From the IMG/VR virus record IMGVR_UViG_3300046007_002967, positions 1 to 24,660 of that record: a stretch of 24,660 nt of DNA; one strand, given 5' to 3'. This document shows positions 7,044-12,867 of this stretch, one piece after another. Position 1 is the stretch's first letter. Each line of letters begins with the position of its first letter. The notes beneath the pieces were generated by a model, which had not been told where the DNA came from, made no database searches, and saw only the letters and a list, made by a program, of their open reading frames with translations. This DNA is from a virus. A program made the position numbers and the translations under genes.

Positions 7044-7149
7044 AAGACCTCCATAGTGCGAAGATAACTACAAATAAAAGAAATAGAACGAAAATGGCTG
7101 CATCTTGGGCGTGTAGGTGTGCCAATTGCTGAATCCAATAGGTTTTCAT
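7030..7149 (-). CDS. Small single-pass membrane protein, 39 aa
   Basis: Begins MKTYWIQQLAHLHAQ, then a strongly hydrophobic span AAIFVLFLLFVVIFALW (about residues 17-33) ending with RSYAEG. A positive residue follows the span and the N-terminus is polar, so a single transmembrane helix is clear. Its ATG overlaps the stop of the preceding 50-aa membrane gene (ATGA) and its 3' end overlaps the next gene by 14 bases. It could be a holin-like, superinfection-exclusion or membrane-anchor peptide. No lysis gene was identified elsewhere in the window, but the position in a replication operon does not favour any one option. Confidence 0.7.
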   Translation of the reverse strand: MKTYWIQQLAHLHAQDAAIFVLFLLFVVIFALWRSYAEG

Positions 7150-7298
7150 GTGCTCACCTTAGCAGCAAGATAGAGTCCAACATTCCCAATTGCATAACCA
7201 ACAAAAGCAATCCCAAGACCAACATTACCACGCCAAAGTAAATCAGCAGCCACAATCGCATACACAACTCCTATGATCGCTATTAGGGTAGCACTCAT
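7146..7298 (-). CDS. Small two-span membrane protein, 50 aa
   Basis: Begins MSATLIAIIGVVYAIVAADL, which forms a first hydrophobic helix (about 4-20), then LLWRGNVG as a short turn, then a second helix GIAFVGYAIGNVGLYLAA (about 29-46). Both helices are glycine/alanine rich, so close packing or oligomerisation is plausible. It overlaps the stop of the gene before (7295-7298) and the start of the gene after (7146-7149) by 4 bases each, which argues strongly that it is translated. Function unknown. Confidence 0.75.
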   Translation of the reverse strand: MSATLIAIIGVVYAIVAADLLWRGNVGLGIAFVGYAIGNVGLYLAAKVST

Positions 7299-7552
7299 GC
7301 TGCCTTTTTGAGCGCCTCGATTGACTTCTCAAGAGTCTTGACGACTAGGTCACGCTGTTTGTTGTACAGCGTATCAAAGCCTTTTGAGGAAGACCTGATC
7401 TCAATAAACTCTTTGATGATGTCCTTCATCGAAAACTTCTGATTGACGATGGGGTCATCACCGTTACCTAGAAAGATTGAACACTCCAGGTAGCCATCGT
7501 CATCAAAGCCGATGTAGTTATCCAATTTTAGTTTCACTTCCGACTGTTTCAT
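7295..7552 (-). CDS. Hypothetical protein, 85 aa
   Basis: ATG 7552 (MKQSEVKLKLDNYIGF) has GGAGAG 5 bases upstream and is preferred over the TTG 12 bases earlier. The N-terminal half is beta-rich and acidic (DDDGYLECSIFLGNGDD), the C-terminal half is a basic coiled helix (DTLYNKQRDLVVKTLEKSIEALKKAA). No recognised family. It overlaps the upstream gene by about 35 bases and the downstream membrane protein gene by 4. Confidence 0.75.
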   Translation of the reverse strand: MKQSEVKLKLDNYIGFDDDGYLECSIFLGNGDDPIVNQKFSMKDIIKEFIEIRSSSKGFDTLYNKQRDLVVKTLEKSIEALKKAA

Positions 7553-7793
7553 AAAACTCTCCAATGTTTATTAAGGTTTTTCTTGCCTGCTCACGGATTT
7601 CCTGAGTCACTGCCCATCCAAAGTATTCAGGATGCAGCAGTTCTCTCAGAAACTTTACACAGACCTTGACTCGCGCCTCTTCATCGTCACGCTGATCTGT
7701 CAAAGTCCGAATTTCTTCATGCAACTGATCAATCTCTTTATCCTTCTCTTCAAGATAAACATTGACCTTCGCTGATGACCAATTCTCAATCAT
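7518..7793 (-). CDS. Hypothetical coiled-coil protein, 91 aa
   Basis: Residues about 8-45 form a charged helix with heptad-like spacing (VYLEEKDKEIDQLHEEIRTL and following), likely a coiled coil and therefore a dimer. The C-terminal half has FLRELLHPEYFGWAVTQEIRE, another helix. ATG 7793 has GGGGA with 5-base spacing and overlaps the stop of the 21-aa micro-gene. Nothing indicates an enzyme; an adaptor or regulator is possible. Confidence 0.75.
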   Translation of the reverse strand: MIENWSSAKVNVYLEEKDKEIDQLHEEIRTLTDQRDDEEARVKVCVKFLRELLHPEYFGWAVTQEIREQARKTLINIGEFYETVGSETKIG

Positions 7794-7855
7794 TTTAATC
7801 CCCTGATGATGGATGCCACAAATGCAATTATACCGATGATTACTGGTGATGTCAT
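7790..7855 (-). CDS. Putative 21-aa membrane micropeptide
   Basis: Starts MTSPVIIGIIAFVASII and ends RGLK: one hydrophobic segment of about 14 residues followed by a positively charged end. The start codon overlaps the upstream stop as TAATG and the stop overlaps the downstream start as ATGA, so the micro-gene exactly bridges its neighbours. That arrangement and the coherent hydrophobic content are the evidence; length alone would not support a call. Could be a membrane-acting peptide or only a coupling leader. Confidence 0.5.
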   Translation of the reverse strand: MTSPVIIGIIAFVASIIRGLK

Positions 7856-8166
7856 TAGGTAGCCCTCATAACTCGTTGGTTTCTGCCTGACTTCCCAGGC
7901 CGCTTCTCTCCTGTCAGTTCGATATAACCTTTCTCTAACAGAAAACCGTAGTGACTTGTGACGCTGCCGTAAGGCATAGGCTTCAGATACTCCTGAACCT
8001 CATCAGAGATGCAACCAGCACTCCCAAAACTTTTGATGGCCTCATAGACTATTTCTTGGTTAGTCCTAAGATCAGCAGACATCGCTGCCTCAATGCTAGT
8101 CTCAGGTGCGCCTTTTCTGATAACACGATACACAGGAACGCTAAAATCTAAGTCAGTTTGTGTCAT
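7855..8166 (-). CDS. Winged-helix-like DNA-binding protein, 103 aa
   Basis: The centre has three helices (PETSIEAAMSADL, RTNQEIVYEAIKSFG, CISDEVQEYL), a recognition-like helix SVTSHYGFLLEKGYIE and a basic wing ELTGEKRPGKSGRNQ. I recall this arrangement in small phage proteins annotated as winged helix or MarR-like. It begins 4 bases before the end of the primase-helicase gene, so it is co-translated with it. It could repress or activate phage promoters, or bind DNA at replication forks. No ligand pocket is visible. DNA binding is likely, target unknown. Confidence 0.75.
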   Translation of the reverse strand: MTQTDLDFSVPVYRVIRKGAPETSIEAAMSADLRTNQEIVYEAIKSFGSAGCISDEVQEYLKPMPYGSVTSHYGFLLEKGYIELTGEKRPGKSGRNQRVMRAT

Positions 8167-9785
8167 AATGAGGCCTCATTTATCTCTGTCATACGACCAG
8201 TGTATTTGTCATAGAGCACCGCACAGGCTTTACCAGTCTCGCCACTGTAACGATTCTTGATAACCCTGACCCTGGTGGTGTTCCTCTCGATTGGGTCTTC
8301 ATGCTGTGCTGCTCTTTCTAATCCTAACACCATATCTGCCAATTGTCCAATGCTACCAGATCCACGCAATTGATTCAAGGATGTCGCTGCGCCTTCCTCA
8401 TGGCCTTTACCGTCCGGCCTCTTCAGGTGAGACACAACAAACAGGGACACACCAGTCTCTTGCACGATCATTCGCAGTTTAGTCATGATCTCATCCAGTG
8501 CTTTACGCTCATCAGAGTGATCCTGAGCAGAAACCACAATGCTCACATGGTCTAAGAGAATATAACGGCAATTAAGCCCACGAGCAAAGTAGCGAACCCT
8601 ACTGATAATGTTATCGATAGCAGTGCTACCAAAGCAATCATAAAAATAGAGTCTATCAGATCCGAGCGTTTTGTCAAATGCCTCTCTCTTCTCTCTATCA
8701 TCTGCTTCGACCTCCGATAAGTGTAACGGCTTATTGATCGCCAGCGACATCAGAGACAGTGCAGTCCTCTTGACTGACTCCTCTAAAAACATGATGCCGA
8801 TATTGTCCTGAGTCTCGCACAACAACTGCCAGATAATCTCTCGCATAAACTGCGACTTGCCTAAGCCAGAGCCAGCAGTAACCACCACCAATTCTTGCTG
8901 CCTGATGCCACCAGTGACGCTATTTAGGCCGTGATAAGGATAGTGTGCCTGTGCCTTTGGCAGCGGCTCCATCACCAGTTCAAACAGGTCAGCACCAGCG
9001 ATAATTCCATCCGGCACAAACTGCTCTGCAGCCCACCACGCTTTCACAAACTCAGCAGATTTGTTATCACTAAGATAGTCGCAGGCATCCTTATAGCCTT
9101 GGCCCATCTTAACGATCTTGACCTTGCTGCCGAACAACTCAGCCACGCCAGCCGCAGCCTCTCTGCCAGGATCATCAGCATCAAAGGCTAACACAATGTT
9201 GTCGAAACTGTCAAGCCATTCATACTGGGCCTGACAATCTTTCACGGCTGACTGTGCACCATTTTTGATCGACACTACCGGATATTTCGATCCCATCATT
9301 TGATAAGCCGCTAGCGCATCAAGTTCACCTTCAACGATGGTCACAAACTTACCACCTTTGTTCCACATCGCTTGTCCGAACAAGACTGCATCCTTGATAT
9401 TGCCTTGTGACCTAAATGACTTGTCAGTCACTACTCTGATCTTGTGTGCGATGTCTTTGCCGGAAGCATCAGTGTAAGGATAATAATGCTCTGTCCCTGA
9501 TTGCCTGACACCATACGCTTCACAGGTGGCCTTAGTGATACCACGCTCAGGTATGCTCAGGAAATCCCCGCCAAGGGGTCTAATTTGGCCTATAACGGCT
9601 TTGTTGGTCATTGGTAATACCTTCCCCTCAGTAGAGGCAGCAAAGCCATCAGAGGCCTTAAAATAGGTCTTGCAATTGAAACAGTAGCCGGAGCCATCGG
9701 AATACACGGCTTTGGCATCGCTACTGCCGCATTTGTCGCAGGCCTCATGCCTCAAGAATTTGTTTTGCGATGTCGTTTGCATCAT
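8163..9785 (-). CDS. Bifunctional primase-helicase, T7 gp4-like
   Basis: 540 aa from ATG 9785 (AAAGGA upstream). Domains: N-terminal zinc ribbon CDKCG ... YCFNC (about 16-38), Toprim primase with IVEGELDALA (about 150-159, catalytic E) and FDADDPG (about 201-207), then a RecA-type DnaB-like helicase with Walker A TAGSGLGKSQ (about 303-312), an EES segment (IMFLEESVKR), Walker B-like ILLDHVSIV, and SLNQLRGSGSIGQLADMVLG near the end. It unwinds DNA ahead of the polymerase and primes the lagging strand. An internal ATG at 9611 with GGGGAAGG upstream would give a form without the zinc ribbon, like T7 gp4B. Overlaps a small gene at each end. Confidence 0.95.
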   Translation of the reverse strand: MMQTTSQNKFLRHEACDKCGSSDAKAVYSDGSGYCFNCKTYFKASDGFAASTEGKVLPMTNKAVIGQIRPLGGDFLSIPERGITKATCEAYGVRQSGTEHYYPYTDASGKDIAHKIRVVTDKSFRSQGNIKDAVLFGQAMWNKGGKFVTIVEGELDALAAYQMMGSKYPVVSIKNGAQSAVKDCQAQYEWLDSFDNIVLAFDADDPGREAAAGVAELFGSKVKIVKMGQGYKDACDYLSDNKSAEFVKAWWAAEQFVPDGIIAGADLFELVMEPLPKAQAHYPYHGLNSVTGGIRQQELVVVTAGSGLGKSQFMREIIWQLLCETQDNIGIMFLEESVKRTALSLMSLAINKPLHLSEVEADDREKREAFDKTLGSDRLYFYDCFGSTAIDNIISRVRYFARGLNCRYILLDHVSIVVSAQDHSDERKALDEIMTKLRMIVQETGVSLFVVSHLKRPDGKGHEEGAATSLNQLRGSGSIGQLADMVLGLERAAQHEDPIERNTTRVRVIKNRYSGETGKACAVLYDKYTGRMTEINEASL

Positions 9786-9981
9786 CAAAATCCTTTAGTT
9801 GAGTAAAATAGTCAAGAATACCGAGGATTTGGAAGGCCTGTCGGCTTTCAGGCCGGACACGGAGGACACAATCCAACACATCTCCAAGAAATGTTCTTGG
9901 ATCAATGTTGTTGTGCACAAAAAGTTCAGCACTGTCGTGCACTGTATGCCAATACATCATCTCTTGGTCTGCTTTTTCCAT
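9745..9981 (-). CDS. Hypothetical protein, 78 aa
   Basis: ATG 9981 (MEKADQEMMYWHTV) has GGTAGG 6-7 bases upstream; ATG 9999 would add KGRAP but has no ribosome site. All-helical and acidic (SAELFVHNNIDPRTFLGDVL, SRQAFQILGILDYF). It ends ILEA and overlaps the primase-helicase start by about 40 bases. Being first after an AT-rich gap, it may start a transcription unit. No known motif. Confidence 0.72.
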   Translation of the reverse strand: MEKADQEMMYWHTVHDSAELFVHNNIDPRTFLGDVLDCVLRVRPESRQAFQILGILDYFTQLKDFDDANDIAKQILEA

Positions 9982-9999
9982 CGGAGCCCTACCTTTCAT

Positions 10000-10106
10000 T
10001 GATGTTAAATAATAAATAATTATAAATATAAAACATTAGCATCATTAGCGCTATAGAGTTCTATAGAGTAATATAGATAATATTAGCAAGAATCGTGCCA
10101 ACCCCG
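10000..10106 (-). promoter_or_regulatory. AT-rich intergenic segment with tandem ACTCTATAG repeats
   Basis: A 107-base gap in an otherwise gapless leftward array, very AT-rich. On the minus strand it carries two copies of ACTCTATAG (10,061-10,069 and 10,051-10,059) spaced 10 bases apart, followed by ATAATTATTTATTATTTA before the 78-aa gene. It is a plausible start site for the primase-helicase transcription unit, or a protein-binding site. No clear -35/-10 pair was found. Confidence 0.4.
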
Positions 10107-10358
10107 TCAGCGATCGTTTCTGATGTCCATATAATAGTCATCATCAGGGAAATCGCCGTTAAGGCCGTTTTCAGCCTCTCTGTCGGCTTCCCCGATGTCG
10201 TCTAGGTCGGACATCAAGTTGATATTGCCGACCGCAACACAGTCGGTTTTAATCGTTCCCAGGCACCATTTACATAGATTGACATATTCGCGGCTGAATA
10301 CACTGCGAACTGATGATTCATAGTCGGTTAAGGCTTCGTTGCAGGCACGGCATCGCAT
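10107..10358 (-). CDS. Small zinc-finger protein, 83 aa
   Basis: Four cysteines in two pairs: MRCRACNEAL (C3, C6) and NLCKWCLGTI (C29, C32), a CxxC-x22-CxxC finger as in small phage zinc proteins. The C-terminal half is strongly acidic (DLDDIGEADREAENGLNG, then DFPDDDYYMDIRND), possibly a partner-binding tail. ATG 10358 has AAAGGGAC upstream. It overlaps the preceding gene by 31 bases. Could bind nucleic acid or RNA polymerase; no direct proof. Confidence 0.78.
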   Translation of the reverse strand: MRCRACNEALTDYESSVRSVFSREYVNLCKWCLGTIKTDCVAVGNINLMSDLDDIGEADREAENGLNGDFPDDDYYMDIRNDR

Positions 10359-10525
10359 TGTGGTGTCCCTTTAATGGTTAGATTGTTCAATGCATCAAGA
10401 CTATCTTTGAAGTCTACCATCTGCTCCGATGGTGGCACGAATCCGTGTCTTTTCCATGTTCGCATGACATCAGTCTTTGATGAATCGACATAGGGTTTTT
10501 CAGGGTTACTAAGCAGCCAAGACAT
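10328..10525 (-). CDS. Hypothetical protein, 65 aa
   Basis: Starts MSWLLSNPEKPYVDSSKTDV at ATG 10525 behind AAAAGGAAAAAGAAA; the longer frame to 10591 is basic read-through and is rejected. MRTWKRHGFVPPSE follows, an Arg/Lys-Trp segment that could be a short DNA-binding helix. Overlaps the 52-aa gene by 17 bases and the zinc-finger gene by 31. I recall similar WKRHGFVPPSE proteins in phages but without a function. Confidence 0.72.
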   Translation of the reverse strand: MSWLLSNPEKPYVDSSKTDVMRTWKRHGFVPPSEQMVDFKDSLDALNNLTIKGTPQCDAVPATKP

Positions 10526-10667
10526 TTTCTTTTTCCTTTTCTTGTTTAATGATTTCACAGACAAATTCGACAATGTCGTCATCGTTACCATACCAATTGC
10601 CGAAATCGCTATACCCTAACTTGCTGTCGGCAATGTCAAGGATTTCTTTCACTGTTAACTGTGACAT
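10509..10667 (-). CDS. Small acidic protein, 52 aa
   Basis: Begins MSQLTVKEILDIADSKLGYS, then DFGNWYGNDDDIVEFVCEII, ending with a charged helix KQEKEKENVLAA. ATG 10667 has AAGGAG 8 bases upstream, located in the last codons of the methyltransferase gene (13-base overlap), so it is translationally coupled to it. Too short for a family call. Acidic surface and proximity to a methyltransferase raise the possibility of an anti-restriction or DNA-mimic protein, but that is only inference. Confidence 0.72.
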   Translation of the reverse strand: MSQLTVKEILDIADSKLGYSDFGNWYGNDDDIVEFVCEIIKQEKEKENVLAA

Positions 10668-11635
10668 TTTTCATTCTCCTTTTGAAGTATAGCATATCCA
10701 ATTAACTCAGGTATTTGAGGCACTAGTGAGTTTCCTAACTGTTTAAGTCTGTCCACCCTATTGGGTATCCCATCAGCCACTCTACCCAATTCGGGTTCAA
10801 CTTCCCAGAAGTCGGACTTTGTAACCCCTCTGACAACACAACCGCTGCAGGCAGACACGGACTCTTTCGATTCTGTGCCGCTGGCTCGTATCCCGAATCC
10901 TTCCAATCTCTTGCCGCCGGAGTCGGCCAAAGATTCCTTCCCACTACTGTTTCCAAATTCGGATTTCTTTTTGGATTCCACACTGATTCCGGCGTTATTG
11001 TTGCCGCCATCGCCGAACAAGCCCTTGGAGTCGGCCAAAGTCTGCTTGGCTGATTCGCCATTGAATCGTTCACCGCTGCGCCTAGATTCCATCCATGCTT
11101 CCCGTTCAAATGACTTGGAGCCACTCCCTGCCCTCCCGTCATCGCTGTTGGGGTAGGCCACAATCCAGATTCTGTCCCTCTGGTGAGGTGCGCCAACGGC
11201 TGAAGCGGGTATACAATGCCATTCCGCATCATACCCGATCGAATTGAGCGACCGGAGCACTTCGTCCAATCCTCTAGATCGAAGCACGGCAACATTTTCT
11301 GCGATGACATACTTCGGATTCGTTTCTTCAATGAGCCTGTGGAATTGCCACCATAGGCCGCTTCTTTCGCCTGCGAGTCCTGCTCCTTTTCCCGCGACTG
11401 ACAAATCCTGGCATGGGAATCCTCCGGTAATAATTTCAACTGCTCCAAGGTCTTTTCCTTTCAAAGTAGATACATCATCAAAAATCGGCACATTGGGCCA
11501 ATGCTTTTTTAGCACTAAGTGGGTCTTTTTGTCATTATCGCAAAATGCGACAGTCTCAAATCCTCCCGTGCGTTCAAGGCCAAGAGAAAACCCACCGATG
11601 CCACTAAATAGGTCAAGATGTTTGAGTTTCTTCAT
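10655..11635 (-). CDS. dcm: DNA cytosine-C5 methyltransferase
   Basis: 326 aa. Transfers a methyl group from S-adenosylmethionine to cytosine C5. Motif I LFSGIGGFSLGLE (9-21), motif IV GGFPCQDLS with catalytic C75, motif VI AENV (112-115), motif VIII APHQRDRIWIV (149-159), variable target-recognition region 160-275, motif IX/X VADGIPNRVDRLKQLGNSL (286-304). No endonuclease is adjacent, so it is a solitary phage enzyme, likely protecting phage DNA from host restriction. The target region holds three similar segments (VAYPNSDDG, LADSKGLFG, LADSGGKRLEG). The whole second half is also open in the +1 frame (see nested gene). Start ATG 11635 overlaps the upstream gene by 23 bases. Confidence 0.95.
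   Translation of the reverse strand: MKKLKHLDLFSGIGGFSLGLERTGGFETVAFCDNDKKTHLVLKKHWPNVPIFDDVSTLKGKDLGAVEIITGGFPCQDLSVAGKGAGLAGERSGLWWQFHRLIEETNPKYVIAENVAVLRSRGLDEVLRSLNSIGYDAEWHCIPASAVGAPHQRDRIWIVAYPNSDDGRAGSGSKSFEREAWMESRRSGERFNGESAKQTLADSKGLFGDGGNNNAGISVESKKKSEFGNSSGKESLADSGGKRLEGFGIRASGTESKESVSACSGCVVRGVTKSDFWEVEPELGRVADGIPNRVDRLKQLGNSLVPQIPELIGYAILQKENEKCHS
10735..11448 (-). CDS. Nested +1-frame ORF inside the cytosine methyltransferase gene, LWPTP-repeat protein, up to 237 aa
   Basis: Lies wholly inside the methyltransferase gene, its codons beginning at the second base of methyltransferase codons. TTG 11448 has AAAGGA with 7-base spacing; later ATGs at 11310 and 11295 lack good sites. 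It shows an ordered architecture: RSGMMRNGIVYPLQPLAHLT (70-89), three LWPTPxA modules at 96, 137 and 173 (LWPTPTAMTGG, LWPTPRACSAM, LWPTPAARDWKDSG), and LNPNWVEWLMGYPIGWTDL (217-235). I recognise this series from stand-alone phage and prophage proteins of unknown role, often near cytosine methyltransferases. The LWPTP modules are exactly the +1 reading of the YPNSDD / LADSxG segments, and GWTDL is the +1 reading of RVDRL. Coding is likely but unproven. Confidence 0.6.
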   Translation of the reverse strand: MEQLKLLPEDSHARICQSREKEQDSQAKEAAYGGNSTGSLKKRIRSMSSQKMLPCFDLEDWTKCSGRSIRSGMMRNGIVYPLQPLAHLTRGTESGLWPTPTAMTGGQGVAPSHLNGKHGWNLGAAVNDSMANQPSRLWPTPRACSAMAATITPESVWNPKRNPNLETVVGRNLWPTPAARDWKDSGYEPAAQNRKSPCLPAAVVLSEGLQSPTSGKLNPNWVEWLMGYPIGWTDLNS

Positions 11636-11846
11636 AAATCACTATTTCCTCTCCATCACGATATGGAACGCCAAAGCCGTATTTGTAAATTTCAAAGTCT
11701 CCTTTTGAATACCAATTAGGGTCGCATTGATACTGGCTTTCGTGTAAATCTAAAGCCTGCTGCAAAGCCTCTCTTGCCTGTTTCTCAGTCTTGCCGAAGC
11801 CCTCAAAAACAAAGTTTCTTGAGCCATAATAAGCACGGTAAATCAT
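11613..11846 (-). CDS. Hypothetical protein, 77 aa
   Basis: ATG 11846 has AGGAG about 9 bases upstream. The sequence starts MIYRAYYGSRNFVFEGFGKT, has a helix EKQAREALQQALDLHESQY and ends with GVPYRDGEEIVIYEETQTS: a small alpha/beta protein. It overlaps the preceding gene by 4 bases and the methyltransferase start by 23. Likely co-translated with the methyltransferase. Family not known to me. Confidence 0.75.
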   Translation of the reverse strand: MIYRAYYGSRNFVFEGFGKTEKQAREALQQALDLHESQYQCDPNWYSKGDFEIYKYGFGVPYRDGEEIVIYEETQTS

Positions 11847-12016
11847 GATGTCATCTCCTGATTAATTCTATCATGTTCTAGGCGTAATTCCACCAATCGC
11901 TTTTCTATGTGCTCCCAATAAATCGGTAGATTCTCTTTCTTGGCATTGGTGACTATATCCGATAGCCCAAGATAGCAGCCGAATACATTATTCAAGCGCC
12001 AGCGTCTGTCGTCCAT
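11843..12016 (-). CDS. Small helical protein, 57 aa
   Basis: Begins MDDRRWRLNNVFGCYLGLSD and ends with a charged helix (WEHIEKRLVELRLEHDRINQ), likely a coiled coil. AAGGA lies about 9-10 bases before ATG 12016. The stop overlaps the next start as ATGA, and the start lies 29 bases inside the preceding gene. Context makes it a real gene; the function is unknown. Confidence 0.72.
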   Translation of the reverse strand: MDDRRWRLNNVFGCYLGLSDIVTNAKKENLPIYWEHIEKRLVELRLEHDRINQEMTS

Positions 12017-12152
12017 GCTTTGCTTTCCTTTTCGTGATTGAATGCTTTGCCGATCGCAGCGAGTTAAACCAGCGCCGAAAGTCGCTGATATAACAGCGGC
12101 CAGTGTATTCGCACTGCTCGATTCTGATGCCTCCGTAGGTCATGATTTTCAT
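11988..12152 (-). CDS. Small basic protein, 54 aa
   Basis: Begins MKIMTYGGIRIEQCEYTGRC, followed by YISDFRRWFNSLRSAKHSIT and a Lys/Arg-rich tail. The two cysteines, aromatic residues and basic helix resemble small phage proteins with an IxxCxYTGxWY...F..L..AK pattern that I recall only as hypothetical. The start overlaps the stop of the upstream mini-gene as ATGA; there is no strong ribosome site, so translation would depend on coupling. The last 20 residues overlap the next gene and may be non-conserved. Confidence 0.62.
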   Translation of the reverse strand: MKIMTYGGIRIEQCEYTGRCYISDFRRWFNSLRSAKHSITKRKAKHGRQTLALE

Positions 12153-12241
12153 AGCAGGCGCCAAGGTTTCATTGTTTGGATAACAGCGCCCAAGGCCAGC
12201 AACAAGCCAGCGAATTGTGCTGCAGTGTATAAGTCTATCAT
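12149..12241 (-). CDS. Putative 30-aa membrane peptide
   Basis: Starts MIDLYTAAQFAGLLLALGAV and continues IQTMKPWRLL: one hydrophobic span (about 7-22) and a positively charged end. GGGGGTTTTAAA precedes ATG 12241, the same leader type used by two larger genes to the right, and the stop overlaps the next start as ATGA. These two facts support translation. Function unknown. Confidence 0.5.
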   Translation of the reverse strand: MIDLYTAAQFAGLLLALGAVIQTMKPWRLL

Positions 12242-12320
12242 TTTAAAACCCCCATTTTAAGGCCAATATTAGCCCCATAGCGCCCCCGATAAGAGACACT
12301 ATAGGATAACACTAGCAGGA

Positions 12321-12527
12321 CTATTTGACAGCCTTAATAAGCCCGTTTTCCATTGTCACATTAGCAAAAAACTCTCTCCCTAGGCCAGTGATATGAGGCC
12401 TGTTTGCGCCAGTGATTACACCATTTTCCCGATACTCTGGCCCGAATAAACTGGTTTCCACATAGCGCAAGGGTTTACCGATTGATTCTTTTAATACTTT
12501 TTTACTTGGATATTCGAAGACTAGCAT
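12321..12527 (-). CDS. Hypothetical protein, 68 aa
   Basis: MLVFEYPSKKVLKESIGKPL is followed by RYVETSLFGPEYRENG, GANRPHITGLGREFFANV and TMENGLIKAVK. It appears beta-rich with a glycine/proline-containing centre. From memory this short protein recurs in aquatic phages beside the 250-aa Cys-cluster protein found here, so the two may act together. ATG 12527 follows AGGGGTTTAAA. It begins one base after the preceding gene's stop. Confidence 0.8.
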   Translation of the reverse strand: MLVFEYPSKKVLKESIGKPLRYVETSLFGPEYRENGVITGANRPHITGLGREFFANVTMENGLIKAVK

Positions 12528-12528
12528 T

Positions 12529-12834
12529 TTAAACCCCTATTGATTGAACGATACGGTTATAAATATCGGCCTTGCTTTTATAGTACTGATAATCCCGATC
12601 ATTAGGCGTGAAGTTTTTCCACTGATTCGAATCCCTAAACCTTAGAATATCGGCCTTGAGACTGTTCCGTTGATAGTATGAGATAAACCCCTGATGATTG
12701 TAATGGGCTATAAATCCGGAGCATAAGTAAAGATACTTGTACGCCTGTTTCGATAGTTTAGCCGGATTTTCAACGGCTTTCATTACATTCGAGACAATCA
12801 TAGAATTCTGGCGTGCGGTGTATGGTGTAAGCAT
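12529..12834 (-). CDS. Hypothetical protein, 101 aa
   Basis: Basic, Tyr/Asn/Lys-rich and helical: MLTPYTARQNSMIVSNVMKA, YKYLYLCSGFIAHYNHQGF, then SLKADILRFRDSNQW and YYKSKADIYNRIVQS. No recognised catalytic motif. ATG 12834 follows AGGGGTTTTATC, and the stop is one base from the next start. It sits between the 250-aa Cys-cluster protein and the 68-aa protein in what looks like a three-gene cassette. Role unknown. Confidence 0.8.
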   Translation of the reverse strand: MLTPYTARQNSMIVSNVMKAVENPAKLSKQAYKYLYLCSGFIAHYNHQGFISYYQRNSLKADILRFRDSNQWKNFTPNDRDYQYYKSKADIYNRIVQSIGV

Positions 12835-12867
12835 GATAAAACCCCTATAGTGTTAAAAATTGATTGA

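Noticed and set aside
10761-11708. Long plus-strand frames of 131 and 154 codons opposite the methyltransferase gene
   Set aside because: They are antisense to a firmly identified gene, have no ribosome sites and show no recognisable protein pattern, in contrast to the same-strand nested frame.
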